A DNA stretch of 61,395 nucleotides. Source: Thermomicrobiales bacterium (GTDB lineage: Bacteria; Chloroflexota; Chloroflexia; Thermomicrobiales; CFX8). The notes below the pieces were generated by a model. That model saw nothing but the letters and a program-made list of their open reading frames with translations, was not told the DNA's origin and searched no databases. The translations under genes were made by a program, and so were the position numbers. Numbering within the stretch: the first letter of the stretch is position 1; each line of letters starts with the position of its first letter. Shown here in pieces: positions 47,252 to 55,833 of this stretch. Location: the NCBI GenBank assembly GCA_023954495.1, contig JAMLIA010000009.1, positions 1 to 61,395 of the forward strand, written 5' to 3'.

Positions 47252-49960
47252 ATGTCCCGACGGTACCGCACATCTGCCCGCACCCGCCGCGCCCAGGCCG
47301 CCCGACGTCGGCAGCACCGACACATCCCAGCACGCCAGATCGCACTCGCTCGCGCCGACCGACGGCGATCGCGCAACCAGCGCGTTTCAATGGTCGCCCG
47401 CCTCGGCGGGATGCTCGCGATCTTCGCCGCGACGATGATGCTGTTTATCGGTGGCGTCAGCGCGAGCGTTGCCGTGGCCGGTTGGAACTACTTCACTGAG
47501 GATCTGCCGTCGATCGACCAGTTCGAGGCGCGCGATTTTCAGACGACCCGCATCTACGATCGTCACGACACGCTGCTCTACGAAGTCAGCGACCCGGAGT
47601 TCGGCTGGCGCACCTATCTCTCACTGGATGAGATCACCAACAACGGCCAGAACATGAACCTGGTCAACGCGACCATCGCTGCCGAAGATGAGACGTTCTG
47701 GACAAACTACGGTGTCGAGCCGCTGGCCGTCGTCCGCGGTGCATTCATCAACCTGACCGGGCGCGGGTCGTCCGGTGGTTCGACGATCACGCAGCAGCTC
47801 GTGCGCGCACTCTTCCCGGAGAAGATCGGCTTCGAGCGCTCCTACGAGCGCAAGATCCGCGAGGCGATAGTCGCCGTCCAGATGACCGAGACGTATTCAA
47901 AGGAAGACATCCTCGAACTGTACCTGAACACGATCTATTACGGGAACCGCGCCTACGGCATCGATGCCGCGTCGCAGGCGTATTTCAACAAGCATCCGTG
48001 GGAGCTGAATCTGGCCGAGGCGTCGATGCTGGCCGGTTTGCCGCAAGCGCCCAGCTACTACGATCCGACCATCAACATGGAGGTCGCCAAGGCACGCCAG
48101 CAGTACGTCCTGAACCAGATGGCGAAGCAGGGGTTCATCTCGCAGGAGGGAGCCGACACTGCCTGGGGTGTTCTGCTCGACCCGCAGACGCGCGAGAACC
48201 GCTACAACCTCGCGCCACACTGGGTGAACTTCGTCATTGATTCGCTGGAAGAGCGCTACGGTGCCGAAAAGGTGTATCGGGGCGGCCTGCAGGTACGCAC
48301 GACGCTGGACTACAACCTGCAGCAACAGGCCGAAGAAGTGGTGAAAGAGCACCTGGCCACGCTCGCGCCGTACGACGCCAACAACGCCGCGCTGGTGGCG
48401 ATGCTGCCCGGCAGCGGCGAAATCGTGGCGATGGTTGGCTCTGCGGACTATACCGACGACAGCATCTCGGGGCAGGTGAATGTCGCCGTCGCTGAACGCC
48501 AACCTGGCTCGGCGTTTATGCCGATCACCTACGCGGCTGCCTTTGAATCCGGCTGGTACCCCGGCACGGTGATCCTTGACTACGCCGTGCGCTACGACAC
48601 GCCCGGCGCGCCGGATCCGGAGTATGTGCCGGTGAATGCCGGCGGACAGATTCACGGCGCAGTCAGCGTCCGCTCGGCGCTGGCCCAGTCACTGAACGTA
48701 CCGGCGGTGCGGGCGATCGACTTCGCCGGCGTCGCTGACACGATCGACCTGGCCCACCGCATCGGCGTGCGCGACGGACTCTGGCGCGGCACCAGCTTTT
48801 ACGGGCTGGCTCTGACGCTGGGCGGTGGCGAGATTTCGCCACTGGAGCTGACCAACGCCTATGGCACGTTCGCCAATAACGGGCGCTTCGTGCCGTGGTC
48901 AGCGATCCTCGATATACAGGAGCCGGGCGGCGATGCGCTGCAGACGTTCGATCCGGCGCGCGCCTGGAACGGTGCGCGGCAGGTGATCGCGCCCGGACAC
49001 GCCTACGAGATCACCGATATTCTGAGCGACGACGATGCTCGCCGGATGACCTACGGCACCGGCAACCCGTTGGAGTTCCCCGATCTCGACCGCCCGGTTG
49101 CCTCCAAGGTCGGCACCAGTGCCGACTGGCGCGACAACTGGACCGTTGGCTACACGAGTGACCTCGTCGTCGGCGTCTGGGTCGGCAACACAGACAACTC
49201 GCAGATGCGCGAGATAGACGGCATCGTCGGCGCAGCACCGATCTTCCACGACTTCATGGTTCGCGCGCACGACCCAGCTTACGCTGCGGCACTGAACGGC
49301 CCGGACGGCCAGCCGGTACCGAGTGCTTTCGCGCATCCGGACGACATCATCGAGATCGACGCCTGCGTCCCGACCGGCAAGCTACCGGTCGCCGGGGTTG
49401 AAGTGGAGCAGGAGATTGCGACGATTCAGGATCGCCCGGTTGTTCGGTGCGACCAACTGACGGAGCGCGAAGCGGGCGACCTGCGCGCGGCGCTGACTGA
49501 CCTGACGGTGAACGGCGATCGCTACACACCTGAGGGCATCGCCTCGCTGTTGGCCTACTCACAGGCTGTTGGCGGCGCGCTCGGCATCCCGGACAATCCG
49601 GTTGAGCCGACGCCGACGCCGACGCCTACTCCGACGCCGACACCAACGCCAACACCGACGCCGACACCGTCACCGACGCCGACGCAGCCGCCTGCGACTC
49701 AGACGCCGACCCCACGCCCGAACCAGCCGGGACAGACGACCGTGCCGAATCTGGTTGGGCTTTCGCAATCAGCGGCCGCCGCGGCGCTGCAAGCAGCCAA
49801 TCTCCAGCTCGGTGCTGTCGTCCCGGTCACGCAATCGAACCTGCCGCCGGGCGTCAACATCAACACGGTTCAGGTCGGTCAGGTTATCCTGCAATCACCG
49901 GTCGGCGGGCTCACCGTCCCAACCGGATCATTCATTAATATCGCTATCCGCGCGGAGTAG
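47252..49960 (+). CDS. Class A penicillin-binding protein with atypical transpeptidase site, PASTA tail
   Basis: 902 residues from the ATG at 47252. A basic cytoplasmic N-terminus and one membrane helix (MLAIFAATMMLFIGG) precede a GT51 glycosyltransferase with its motifs: AAEDETFW with the catalytic Glu, GGSTITQQLVRALF, RKIREAIVAVQ-like and ILELYLNTIYYG. The transpeptidase domain follows, but the SxxK motif reads S420-A-F-M423: the general-base lysine is methionine. SLN is intact, while the KTG triad reads K619-V-G. A (PT)n linker (about 784-815) ends in a PASTA domain (TVPNLVGLSQSAAAAALQAANL). The protein likely polymerises glycan, while acylation by penicillin or peptide is doubtful. Confidence 0.92.
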   Translation: MSRRYRTSARTRRAQAARRRQHRHIPARQIALARADRRRSRNQRVSMVARLGGMLAIFAATMMLFIGGVSASVAVAGWNYFTEDLPSIDQFEARDFQTTRIYDRHDTLLYEVSDPEFGWRTYLSLDEITNNGQNMNLVNATIAAEDETFWTNYGVEPLAVVRGAFINLTGRGSSGGSTITQQLVRALFPEKIGFERSYERKIREAIVAVQMTETYSKEDILELYLNTIYYGNRAYGIDAASQAYFNKHPWELNLAEASMLAGLPQAPSYYDPTINMEVAKARQQYVLNQMAKQGFISQEGADTAWGVLLDPQTRENRYNLAPHWVNFVIDSLEERYGAEKVYRGGLQVRTTLDYNLQQQAEEVVKEHLATLAPYDANNAALVAMLPGSGEIVAMVGSADYTDDSISGQVNVAVAERQPGSAFMPITYAAAFESGWYPGTVILDYAVRYDTPGAPDPEYVPVNAGGQIHGAVSVRSALAQSLNVPAVRAIDFAGVADTIDLAHRIGVRDGLWRGTSFYGLALTLGGGEISPLELTNAYGTFANNGRFVPWSAILDIQEPGGDALQTFDPARAWNGARQVIAPGHAYEITDILSDDDARRMTYGTGNPLEFPDLDRPVASKVGTSADWRDNWTVGYTSDLVVGVWVGNTDNSQMREIDGIVGAAPIFHDFMVRAHDPAYAAALNGPDGQPVPSAFAHPDDIIEIDACVPTGKLPVAGVEVEQEIATIQDRPVVRCDQLTEREAGDLRAALTDLTVNGDRYTPEGIASLLAYSQAVGGALGIPDNPVEPTPTPTPTPTPTPTPTPTPTPSPTPTQPPATQTPTPRPNQPGQTTVPNLVGLSQSAAAAALQAANLQLGAVVPVTQSNLPPGVNINTVQVGQVILQSPVGGLTVPTGSFINIAIRAE

Positions 49961-49968
49961 GGCAGGGC

Positions 49969-50184
49969 ATGGACACGACGGGTTGGCATTGGACGTTCAT
50001 CGGTGTTTCGGCGGCGACGGCAGCGTTCGCGCTGATCATGCGTCACCGCCTGATGACACAGTATCCCGACGATGACTCGAAACAGATGCGCTCGATGCTC
50101 GGCTTTCTGCGTGGCGCGGCCATGCTGGCGATCCTGATCATCATCATCGCCGGGGCAAATCTGCTCCGCATGACGCTGACGTAG
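49969..50184 (+). CDS. Small two-helix membrane protein
   Basis: 71 residues starting 8 bp after the PBP stop, so probably co-transcribed. Two hydrophobic segments (about 9-25, FIGVSAATAAFALIMRH, and 50-66, AAMLAILIIIIAGANLL) are separated by a charged loop (YPDDDSKQMRS). No family is recognised. The close spacing to the PBP and the clean hydropathy support a real gene. Confidence 0.6.
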   Translation: MDTTGWHWTFIGVSAATAAFALIMRHRLMTQYPDDDSKQMRSMLGFLRGAAMLAILIIIIAGANLLRMTLT

Positions 50185-50292
50185 GGACGCAACCCACTGG
50201 GACGTGCCGGGAAGTCAAGCTATTTGGCGCGTACGAATGCGAAAAACAGCCGGACGGGGTGCCGGGAGGCTTCCGAAGCGGTGACGGGTCTG

Positions 50293-50301
50293 TGATATAG
50301 T
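50293..50301 (+). promoter_or_regulatory. Extended -10 promoter of the nuo operon
   Basis: TG-A-TATAGT (50293-50301) is an extended -10. Seventeen bp upstream the -35 is weak. Transcription would begin near 50308, giving a leader of about 53 nt to the TTG start of nuoA. It fits the operon's first gene. Confidence 0.5.
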
Positions 50302-50360
50302 ACACGCGGTTCAACGGGGCCGCCGAAAGGCGGATTTGGGTGGAAAGGACGCGGTGACAA

Positions 50361-50717
50361 TTGCTCACCAGTTATGCGGTCATCGGGCTGTTGTTCTTCG
50401 CTGCAGCCTTGATGGGATCGGCCCTCCTGATGGTAGGCCGACTGGTCCGACCGGTCCGCCCAAACCCTGCCAAAGAGCTTCCTTACGAGTCAGGCGTTCC
50501 GGGGGTCGCACCGCCACGCATGCGCTACACACCGCGCTTCTACGTTGTGGCGATGCTCTTTGTCGTCTTTGACATCGAGGCGATCTTCCTCTTTCCCTGG
50601 GCGGTTGCGTTCGATGCTCTCGGGCTGTACGGCTATATTCAGGCCATCGTCTTCATCAGCCTGCTGCTCGGCGGTCTCGCCTATGAGTGGAAGAAAGGAG
50701 CGCTCGAATGGGTCTGA
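50361..50717 (+). CDS. nuoA: NADH-quinone oxidoreductase subunit A
   Basis: 118 residues from a TTG at 50361, with GGAAAGGACG upstream. Three membrane helices and the family core [45 protein letters not shown], where the conserved DxEAxFLxPW lies in helix 2. It is a membrane-arm subunit of complex I near the quinone site. The canonical Cys of the switch loop (YECG) is replaced by Ser in YESGV. First gene of the nuoABCDHJKLMN operon; its stop overlaps nuoB by 10 bp. Confidence 0.95.
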   Translation: MLTSYAVIGLLFFAAALMGSALLMVGRLVRPVRPNPAKELPYESGVPGVAPPRMRYTPRFYVVAMLFVVFDIEAIFLFPWAVAFDALGLYGYIQAIVFISLLLGGLAYEWKKGALEWV

Positions 50718-51331
50718 TCGAAGGCAAATTCGAGAAGAACGTTCTGACGACTTCGGTCGACTGGCTGTTCAACTGGGGGCGACGCTCCTCGTTGTGGTGG
50801 CTGCAGTTCGGCCTGGCCTGCTGCGCGATTGAGATGATCTCCGCGTCCATGCCGCGATTTGACCTGTCGGAGCGCTTCGGCATGCTCTACCGGGCCACAC
50901 CACGCCAGGCGGATCTCATGTTTGTTGCCGGCACGGTCACCAAAAAGATGGCACCGACCGTCCGCACGCTCTACGATCAGATGGCAGATCCGAAGTGGGT
51001 GATCTCGATGGGTAGCTGCGCGAATGTCGGCGGCCCATTCGATACATACGCTGTTGTTCAGGGCGTCGATCAGGTTGTGCCTGTCGATGTCTACGTGCCG
51101 GGGTGCCCGCCGCTTCCGGAAGGTCTCTACTTTGGTGTCCTTGAGCTTCAGAACAAGGTCATCAAGTACGACACGATGACGAAGCAGCACGGCGTCGAAG
51201 CAGCTGACATTGAGCGCGAGCAGGATCGCATTGCGGCACGCGCCGCGATCACCGGTACCGACGCGGCAATTGTCAGTTCGCAGACCGGCCTGAGCAGTCG
51301 CGAAGCGACGACCGGCCTACGACGAAACTGA
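50708..51331 (+). CDS. nuoB: NADH-quinone oxidoreductase subunit B
   Basis: 207 residues from the ATG at 50708 (AAAGGAG, 8-bp spacing), overlapping the end of nuoA. It carries cluster N2: [10 protein letters not shown] supplies C38 and C39, [12 protein letters not shown] the third cysteine and [11 protein letters not shown] the fourth. Electrons pass from N2 to quinone. The C-terminal 50 residues ([34 protein letters not shown]) are a charged extension beyond the core. All four ligands are present. Confidence 0.97.
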   Translation: MGLIEGKFEKNVLTTSVDWLFNWGRRSSLWWLQFGLACCAIEMISASMPRFDLSERFGMLYRATPRQADLMFVAGTVTKKMAPTVRTLYDQMADPKWVISMGSCANVGGPFDTYAVVQGVDQVVPVDVYVPGCPPLPEGLYFGVLELQNKVIKYDTMTKQHGVEAADIEREQDRIAARAAITGTDAAIVSSQTGLSSREATTGLRRN

Positions 51332-51390
51332 CCTGACGGTTCTCCCGCCTGAGGGCGATCCCCCAGGCACGGCCGAGGAGGCATAGAGCG

Positions 51391-52110
51391 ATGTCCCAGA
51401 ATCCAGCGCCAGACGCCGGAACACCGCCGGACGCGCAGGAAACGACCCAACTGCCTGCGCTCGATACGCAGGTGGCCGCTGAGCTCGCACCTGTCATTGA
51501 GCCAGCGACCGATCAGACCGGCGTCCAGGAAATCAATCCGGTGTGGGTCTATAGCGGCTACTGGGGCCCGCTCGACGAAGCACAGCATCCTGCCATCATC
51601 GCCCTGCGCGCGCAGTTTGGTGATGCGATTGAAGACGTCACGTTCTTCCGCGATGAGGTGACGGTCCGGGTTCGGGCCGAGAAGTTGCCGGAGATCTGCA
51701 CAGTTCTGCGCGACACGCCCGACCTGAAGTATCAGATGGTCTCGGATCTCACCGCGGTCGATATGCTGAACTTGCGGAGCGAACCGCGCTTCGATGTCGT
51801 CGTCACGCTCTACTCGATCCCGCGCCGATGGCGGCTGCGCCTCAAGGCGGGTGTGCGAGAAGACCAGCCCTGCCCGACGCTGACGACCGTCTACGCGGCG
51901 GCCGGCTGGCTGGAGCGCGAATGCTACGACATGTTCGGTATTGTCTTTGCCGGCCATCCGGACCTGCGTCGTATGCTGTTGGCCGAGGACTGGGACGAGG
52001 GCCATCCGCTGCGCAAGGACTACCCGATGCGCGGCTACAAGCAGTATGTTCAGCCCGGGTTCGCAGGCGCAGCGCCGCGCATTCGCGAGACTCCGAGAGA
52101 GGGCGCATAG
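51391..52110 (+). CDS. nuoC: NADH-quinone oxidoreductase subunit C
   Basis: 239 residues, ATG at 51391 after CCGAGGAGGC. The first 60 residues are a Pro/Ala-rich extension of low complexity. The NuoC (30-kDa) domain follows: [14 protein letters not shown]-like [43 protein letters not shown], then [24 protein letters not shown] and the signature [38 protein letters not shown]. It bridges NuoD and the hydrophilic arm. Separate from nuoD (not a CD fusion). Confidence 0.95.
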   Translation: MSQNPAPDAGTPPDAQETTQLPALDTQVAAELAPVIEPATDQTGVQEINPVWVYSGYWGPLDEAQHPAIIALRAQFGDAIEDVTFFRDEVTVRVRAEKLPEICTVLRDTPDLKYQMVSDLTAVDMLNLRSEPRFDVVVTLYSIPRRWRLRLKAGVREDQPCPTLTTVYAAAGWLERECYDMFGIVFAGHPDLRRMLLAEDWDEGHPLRKDYPMRGYKQYVQPGFAGAAPRIRETPREGA

Positions 52111-52114
52111 ATCC

Positions 52115-53347
52115 ATGATTCAAGAAGCCCCAGCCGGCGGAACAATGCAGATCGAGGTCGAGCGCCAGATTGGCGAAAATCGCCGTGAGCTCGTCCTCAA
52201 CATGGGTCCGCAGCACCCGTCCACTCACGGCGTGCTCCGGGTCGTCCTGACGCTTGAAGGCGAGACGATCGTCGCGACCGACCCGATCATCGGGTACCTG
52301 CACCGCGGTGTTGAGAAGATCGGCGAGAACCGCCGCTACTCGCAGTTCACGCCCTGGACCGACCGCACCGACTACGTTGCGGCCCCGCTCAACAACCTCG
52401 GCTACATCCTGGCCGTCGAGAAGCTCTGCGGCATCGCCGCGCCGGAGCGTGCGCAGTACTGGCGCGTCATCATGGCCGAGCTGAGCCGCATCGCCAGCCA
52501 TCTCGTCTGGCTCGGCACTCACGCGCTCGACATCGGCGCGCTCTCAATGAGCCTTTACTGCTTCCGCGAGCGCGAGGACATTCTCGACATCTTCGAGCGC
52601 CTCTGCGGAGCACGACTGACGACCAACATGATGGAGATCGGCGGCTTCTCGCGCGAGATCCCCGAGGGGCTGGACCAGATGGTCGAGGACTTCCTCAAGA
52701 AGTTCCCGACGCACCAGCAGGAGTATTCTGATCTGCTGACGCAGAACCCGATCTGGATCGCGCGAACCCGCGGCGTCGGCATCATCGAGCCGGAAGCAGC
52801 CATCTCCTACGGGCTGACCGGTGCCTGCCTGCGCGGTAGCGGCATTAACTACGACATTCGCAAGGCACAGCCATACCTGATCTACGACCGACTCGACTTT
52901 GAGGTGCCGATCGGCACCCGGGGCGATGTCTACGATCGCTATCTCGTCCGGATGGAAGAGATGCGGCAGGCGTTGCGGATCATCCGCCAGTGCCTGGATC
53001 AGATGCCGACCGACGGACCGCTGATGCTGAACGAATCGAATTACGTCATCCCACCACACGCGACCGTGCTCCGCACCGCCGAAGACATGCAGCGTCATTT
53101 CGTGTGGGTAATCAAGGGTTTCGAGGCGCCCAAGGGCGAGGTCTATATGGCGATCGAGCACTCCAAGGGCGAGCTCGGATACTACATCTACTCGGACGGC
53201 TCCAATATGCCGTATCGGATGCGACTGCGGACTCCCGACTTCGTGAACCTGCAGGTGCTACCGTATATGGCGCAGGGAGCCATGCTCGCTGATGTGGTCG
53301 CGCTGATCGGTACGATCGATATCGTGCTCGGGTCGGTAGACCGTTAG
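52115..53347 (+). CDS. nuoD: NADH-quinone oxidoreductase subunit D
   Basis: 410 residues from the ATG at 52115; an in-frame ATG at 52145 is an alternative, and the open frame further upstream lies within nuoC. 49-kDa subunit: LVLNMGPQHPSTHGVLRVVLTLEGETIV with the quinone-site H-S-T-H, IGYLHRGVEKIGENR, AAPLNNLGYILAVEKL, and C-terminal RLRTPDFVNLQVLPYMAQGAMLADVVALIGTIDIVLGSVDR. It shapes the quinone chamber with NuoB. The next gene, nuoH, begins only after a 228-bp gap. Confidence 0.97.
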   Translation: MIQEAPAGGTMQIEVERQIGENRRELVLNMGPQHPSTHGVLRVVLTLEGETIVATDPIIGYLHRGVEKIGENRRYSQFTPWTDRTDYVAAPLNNLGYILAVEKLCGIAAPERAQYWRVIMAELSRIASHLVWLGTHALDIGALSMSLYCFREREDILDIFERLCGARLTTNMMEIGGFSREIPEGLDQMVEDFLKKFPTHQQEYSDLLTQNPIWIARTRGVGIIEPEAAISYGLTGACLRGSGINYDIRKAQPYLIYDRLDFEVPIGTRGDVYDRYLVRMEEMRQALRIIRQCLDQMPTDGPLMLNESNYVIPPHATVLRTAEDMQRHFVWVIKGFEAPKGEVYMAIEHSKGELGYYIYSDGSNMPYRMRLRTPDFVNLQVLPYMAQGAMLADVVALIGTIDIVLGSVDR

Positions 53348-53575
53348 CGGGCAACAGACCGGGTAAATGCACGCGGTGCAACGCGCCGAGGTGCAGTACA
53401 CTCTGGGAGCCTTCGGGACCGGAACATGACCGGGAATGCGACAGGCTCTCTCCGTGTGAAGGTGGGACACGATTGTCTCGCTCTTCAGGCGCGGTTGGGG
53501 CCGCGCGCCACGGCATCGGGTTGAGCGTCAACGGGGTGGCGCGCGCCGGAGCATAGAGGGGGAAACGTTTCCAAC
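53348..53575. other. Gene-free gap inside the nuo operon
   Basis: 228 bp between nuoD and nuoH, where other nuo junctions are 1-103 bp. No ORF with NuoE, NuoF, NuoG or NuoI features exists here. I see several G/C-rich short inverted segments (for example GGCGCG and CGCGCC near 53500-53550) but no clear promoter or terminator. Confidence 0.5.
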
Positions 53576-54610
53576 ATGAGCGACCAACCGCTCTGGATTT
53601 CGTTTGTGGTCGGGTTCATCGTCCTGAACGTCCTGCTGATTGGCATGGCGTACATGACGTGGGCCGAACGCAAGGTCATGGCCTACATGCAGGATCGCAT
53701 CGGGCCAAATCGGACCGGCCCGTTTGGCCTGCTCCAGCCGATTGCTGACGCAGTCAAGCTGATCGGCAAGGAAGACCTGATCCCGAAGTTCGCCGACAAG
53801 CGCATCTTCGTGATCGCACCGCTGGTGTCGTTCGTCACCGCTCCGCTCGCCGGCCTGGTGATCCCATTCGGCGACCATGTGACGATTGCCGGACGCCAGA
53901 TCAACCTCTACGCAACTGACATCAACATCGCCGTCCTCTACGTTCTTGCGCTCAGCTCAATCGGCGTCTACGGCATCATCCTCGGTGGCTATGCGTCAGC
54001 GAACCGCTATTCGCTGCTCGGTGCGTTGCGCGCCGCAGCACAGGTCATCTCGTACGAGATCGTCCTGGGGCTGTCGCTCGTTGGCATTTTCATCATCGCG
54101 GGTTCGCTCTCGCTGGTCGACATCCTCAATCAGCAGCGCCAGACGCTCGATCTGTTCGGCACTGGCCTGCAGATCCCCAACTGGTTCATCTTCTATCAGC
54201 CGCTGGCGTTCGTGATCTTCCTTATCGCTGCGGTGGCGGAGACGAACCGTCTCCCGTTTGACCTCCCGGAAGCAGAAACGGAGTTGATCTCCGGCTTCCA
54301 CACTGAGTACTCCGGATTCCGCTTCTCGTTCTACTTCCTGGCCGAGTACATCAGCATGATCGTCATTTCGCTGTTCGCAGCGACGCTCTTCCTCGGCGGC
54401 ACGGATGGCCCGGTCGCTGATGGAGCGTGGTGGCTGATCCTGAAGGCAATGATCTTCCTGTTCTTCTACATCTGGCTGCGCACGACGCTGCCACGTTTCC
54501 GCTACGATCAGTTGATGGGTATTGCCTGGAAGGTGCTGCTGCCGCTGGCGCTGCTGAATATTGTCGTGACAGGGTTTGTCCGACTCGCCTTCAATAATCA
54601 GCTCTGGTAG
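53576..54610 (+). CDS. nuoH: NADH-quinone oxidoreductase subunit H
   Basis: 344 residues with about eight membrane helices, ATG at 53576 (GAGGGGGAAACG upstream). NuoH/ND1 motifs: YMTWAERKVMAYMQDRIGPNRTGPFGLLQPIADAVKLIGKED, AAAQVISYEIVLGLSLVGI, the acidic loop AETNRLPFDLPEAETELISGFHTEYSGFRFSFYFLAEY and LRTTLPRFRYDQLMGIAWKVLLPLALLN. The loop lines the quinone access path and links it to the proton channels. Next gene nuoJ follows 48 bp later, with no nuoI between. Confidence 0.97.
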   Translation: MSDQPLWISFVVGFIVLNVLLIGMAYMTWAERKVMAYMQDRIGPNRTGPFGLLQPIADAVKLIGKEDLIPKFADKRIFVIAPLVSFVTAPLAGLVIPFGDHVTIAGRQINLYATDINIAVLYVLALSSIGVYGIILGGYASANRYSLLGALRAAAQVISYEIVLGLSLVGIFIIAGSLSLVDILNQQRQTLDLFGTGLQIPNWFIFYQPLAFVIFLIAAVAETNRLPFDLPEAETELISGFHTEYSGFRFSFYFLAEYISMIVISLFAATLFLGGTDGPVADGAWWLILKAMIFLFFYIWLRTTLPRFRYDQLMGIAWKVLLPLALLNIVVTGFVRLAFNNQLW

Positions 54611-54658
54611 GGGGATGACGCGTGACACGGCTCAGGGACACACGGGGGTGGAGATCAG

Positions 54659-55435
54659 ATGACGCCTGAGGTGCTCGTATTCGACATCCTGGCGGTGATT
54701 GCGATCATCGCCGGCATCGGGGTGGTCGTGTCGCGCAATCCGGTGCATAGCGCCGTTGCGCTCGTCGTGACGTTCATCAACCTCGCCGGGATCTTCGTGA
54801 TGCTGCGCGCCGAGTTTCTCGCCGCAGTGCAGATCATTGTCTATACCGGCGCGATCCTGGTGCTGGTGCTCTTCGTCATCATGCTCGTTGACATGGACGA
54901 CCTGCCGGAATTCCACGGCGGCGCACCACTGCAACGCATGTTTGCGATTGCCATCGGTCTCATCCTGCTCGGCGAAGTTGCGGCGGCAGTGCTGACACGC
55001 ACCGTCGTTGGTCAGCCGGGGCCGTGGAATGAAGAGACGATCGCTGCTGCAGGCGGCAATGTCCAGGTGCTCGGGCAGTTCCTCTATTCGGGCTACGTGT
55101 TGCCGATCCAGGCAACCGCCATCGTGCTGCTTGTCGGCACCATCGGCGCGCTGGTGATGGCACGGCCGGATGAGCCAACGACGCGAGCACGCAGCCGCAC
55201 GACAGGCACGATCTCACTCGGCCACTCGCGTGGCGCTGACCTGGTGGCACTGCCGACCGGCGCACCGACGGCACGCGTCATTCGCCACGAAGACGTACGC
55301 GATGGGCTGGTTATGGTGACATCAGCCGATGCCTACACCGAGCATGCAGCCTGGGCGGGCACCGACGTACCGAGCGGGGCCGATGCGGATGAATATCCGA
55401 CCGGTGCCGGTATCGGCAGTGAGGAGAATCGCTGA
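54659..55435 (+). CDS. nuoJ: NADH-quinone oxidoreductase subunit J
   Basis: 258 residues, longer than the usual 165-200. Residues 1-170 are the five-helix NuoJ core: GIGVVVSRNPVHSAVALVVTFINLAGIFVMLRAEFLAAVQIIVYTGAILVLVLFVIMLV. After VGTIGALVMARPDEPTTRARSR comes about 90 residues of hydrophilic tail with an HSRG, HEDVRDGLVMV and acidic end, unlike other subunits. The stop overlaps the nuoK start by 1 bp. The tail probably faces the cytoplasm; its role is unknown. Confidence 0.95.
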   Translation: MTPEVLVFDILAVIAIIAGIGVVVSRNPVHSAVALVVTFINLAGIFVMLRAEFLAAVQIIVYTGAILVLVLFVIMLVDMDDLPEFHGGAPLQRMFAIAIGLILLGEVAAAVLTRTVVGQPGPWNEETIAAAGGNVQVLGQFLYSGYVLPIQATAIVLLVGTIGALVMARPDEPTTRARSRTTGTISLGHSRGADLVALPTGAPTARVIRHEDVRDGLVMVTSADAYTEHAAWAGTDVPSGADADEYPTGAGIGSEENR

Positions 55436-55743
55436 TGGGTGAGCTAACCGCCACGCACTTTCTCTTGCTGAGTGCGGCACTATTCATCACCGGGATGATG
55501 GGGGTTCTCACCCGTCGCAACGTGCTGGTGATCTTCATGAGCGTCGAGCTCATGGTCAACGCCGTCAACGTGTCGTTCATAGGCTTCGCCTGGGAACAGA
55601 ACTCGATGATCGGCCAAACGTTTGCACTCTTCGTCATCGCTATCGCGGCAGCCGAGGCCGTGCTTGGACTCGGCATCGTCATGGCGCTATCGCGCCGGGC
55701 CGATACGGTTGACGTCGGAGAGGTCACAGAGCTGCGTGACTAG
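55435..55743 (+). CDS. nuoK: NADH-quinone oxidoreductase subunit K
   Basis: 102 residues with three membrane helices. NuoK signature: THFLLLSAALFITGMMGVLTRRNVLVIFMSVELMVNAVNVSFIGFA, with the Glu of SVELMVNAVN and a second acidic residue in AIAAAEAVLGLGIVMAL, both involved in proton translocation in the MrpC-like channel. Overlaps nuoJ by one base (TGATG). Ends with a short acidic tail. Confidence 0.97.
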   Translation: MGELTATHFLLLSAALFITGMMGVLTRRNVLVIFMSVELMVNAVNVSFIGFAWEQNSMIGQTFALFVIAIAAAEAVLGLGIVMALSRRADTVDVGEVTELRD

Positions 55744-55833
55744 CGCAGCACGCTACTGGGGAACGTCTGACGCGGGGGCGCGTCAGGATCGGGGCAGCAG
55801 GGAGCTGTCCCTCGTAGGGGAGAGAGCCAGTCG

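Noticed and set aside
49605-49700. Tandem CCGACGCCGAC-type repeats, possible minisatellite or CRISPR-like array
   Set aside because: They encode the Pro-Thr linker of the PBP; spacing is codon-level and no spacers exist.
51941-52114. Upstream extension of nuoD
   Set aside because: Lies inside nuoC and lacks NuoD similarity.
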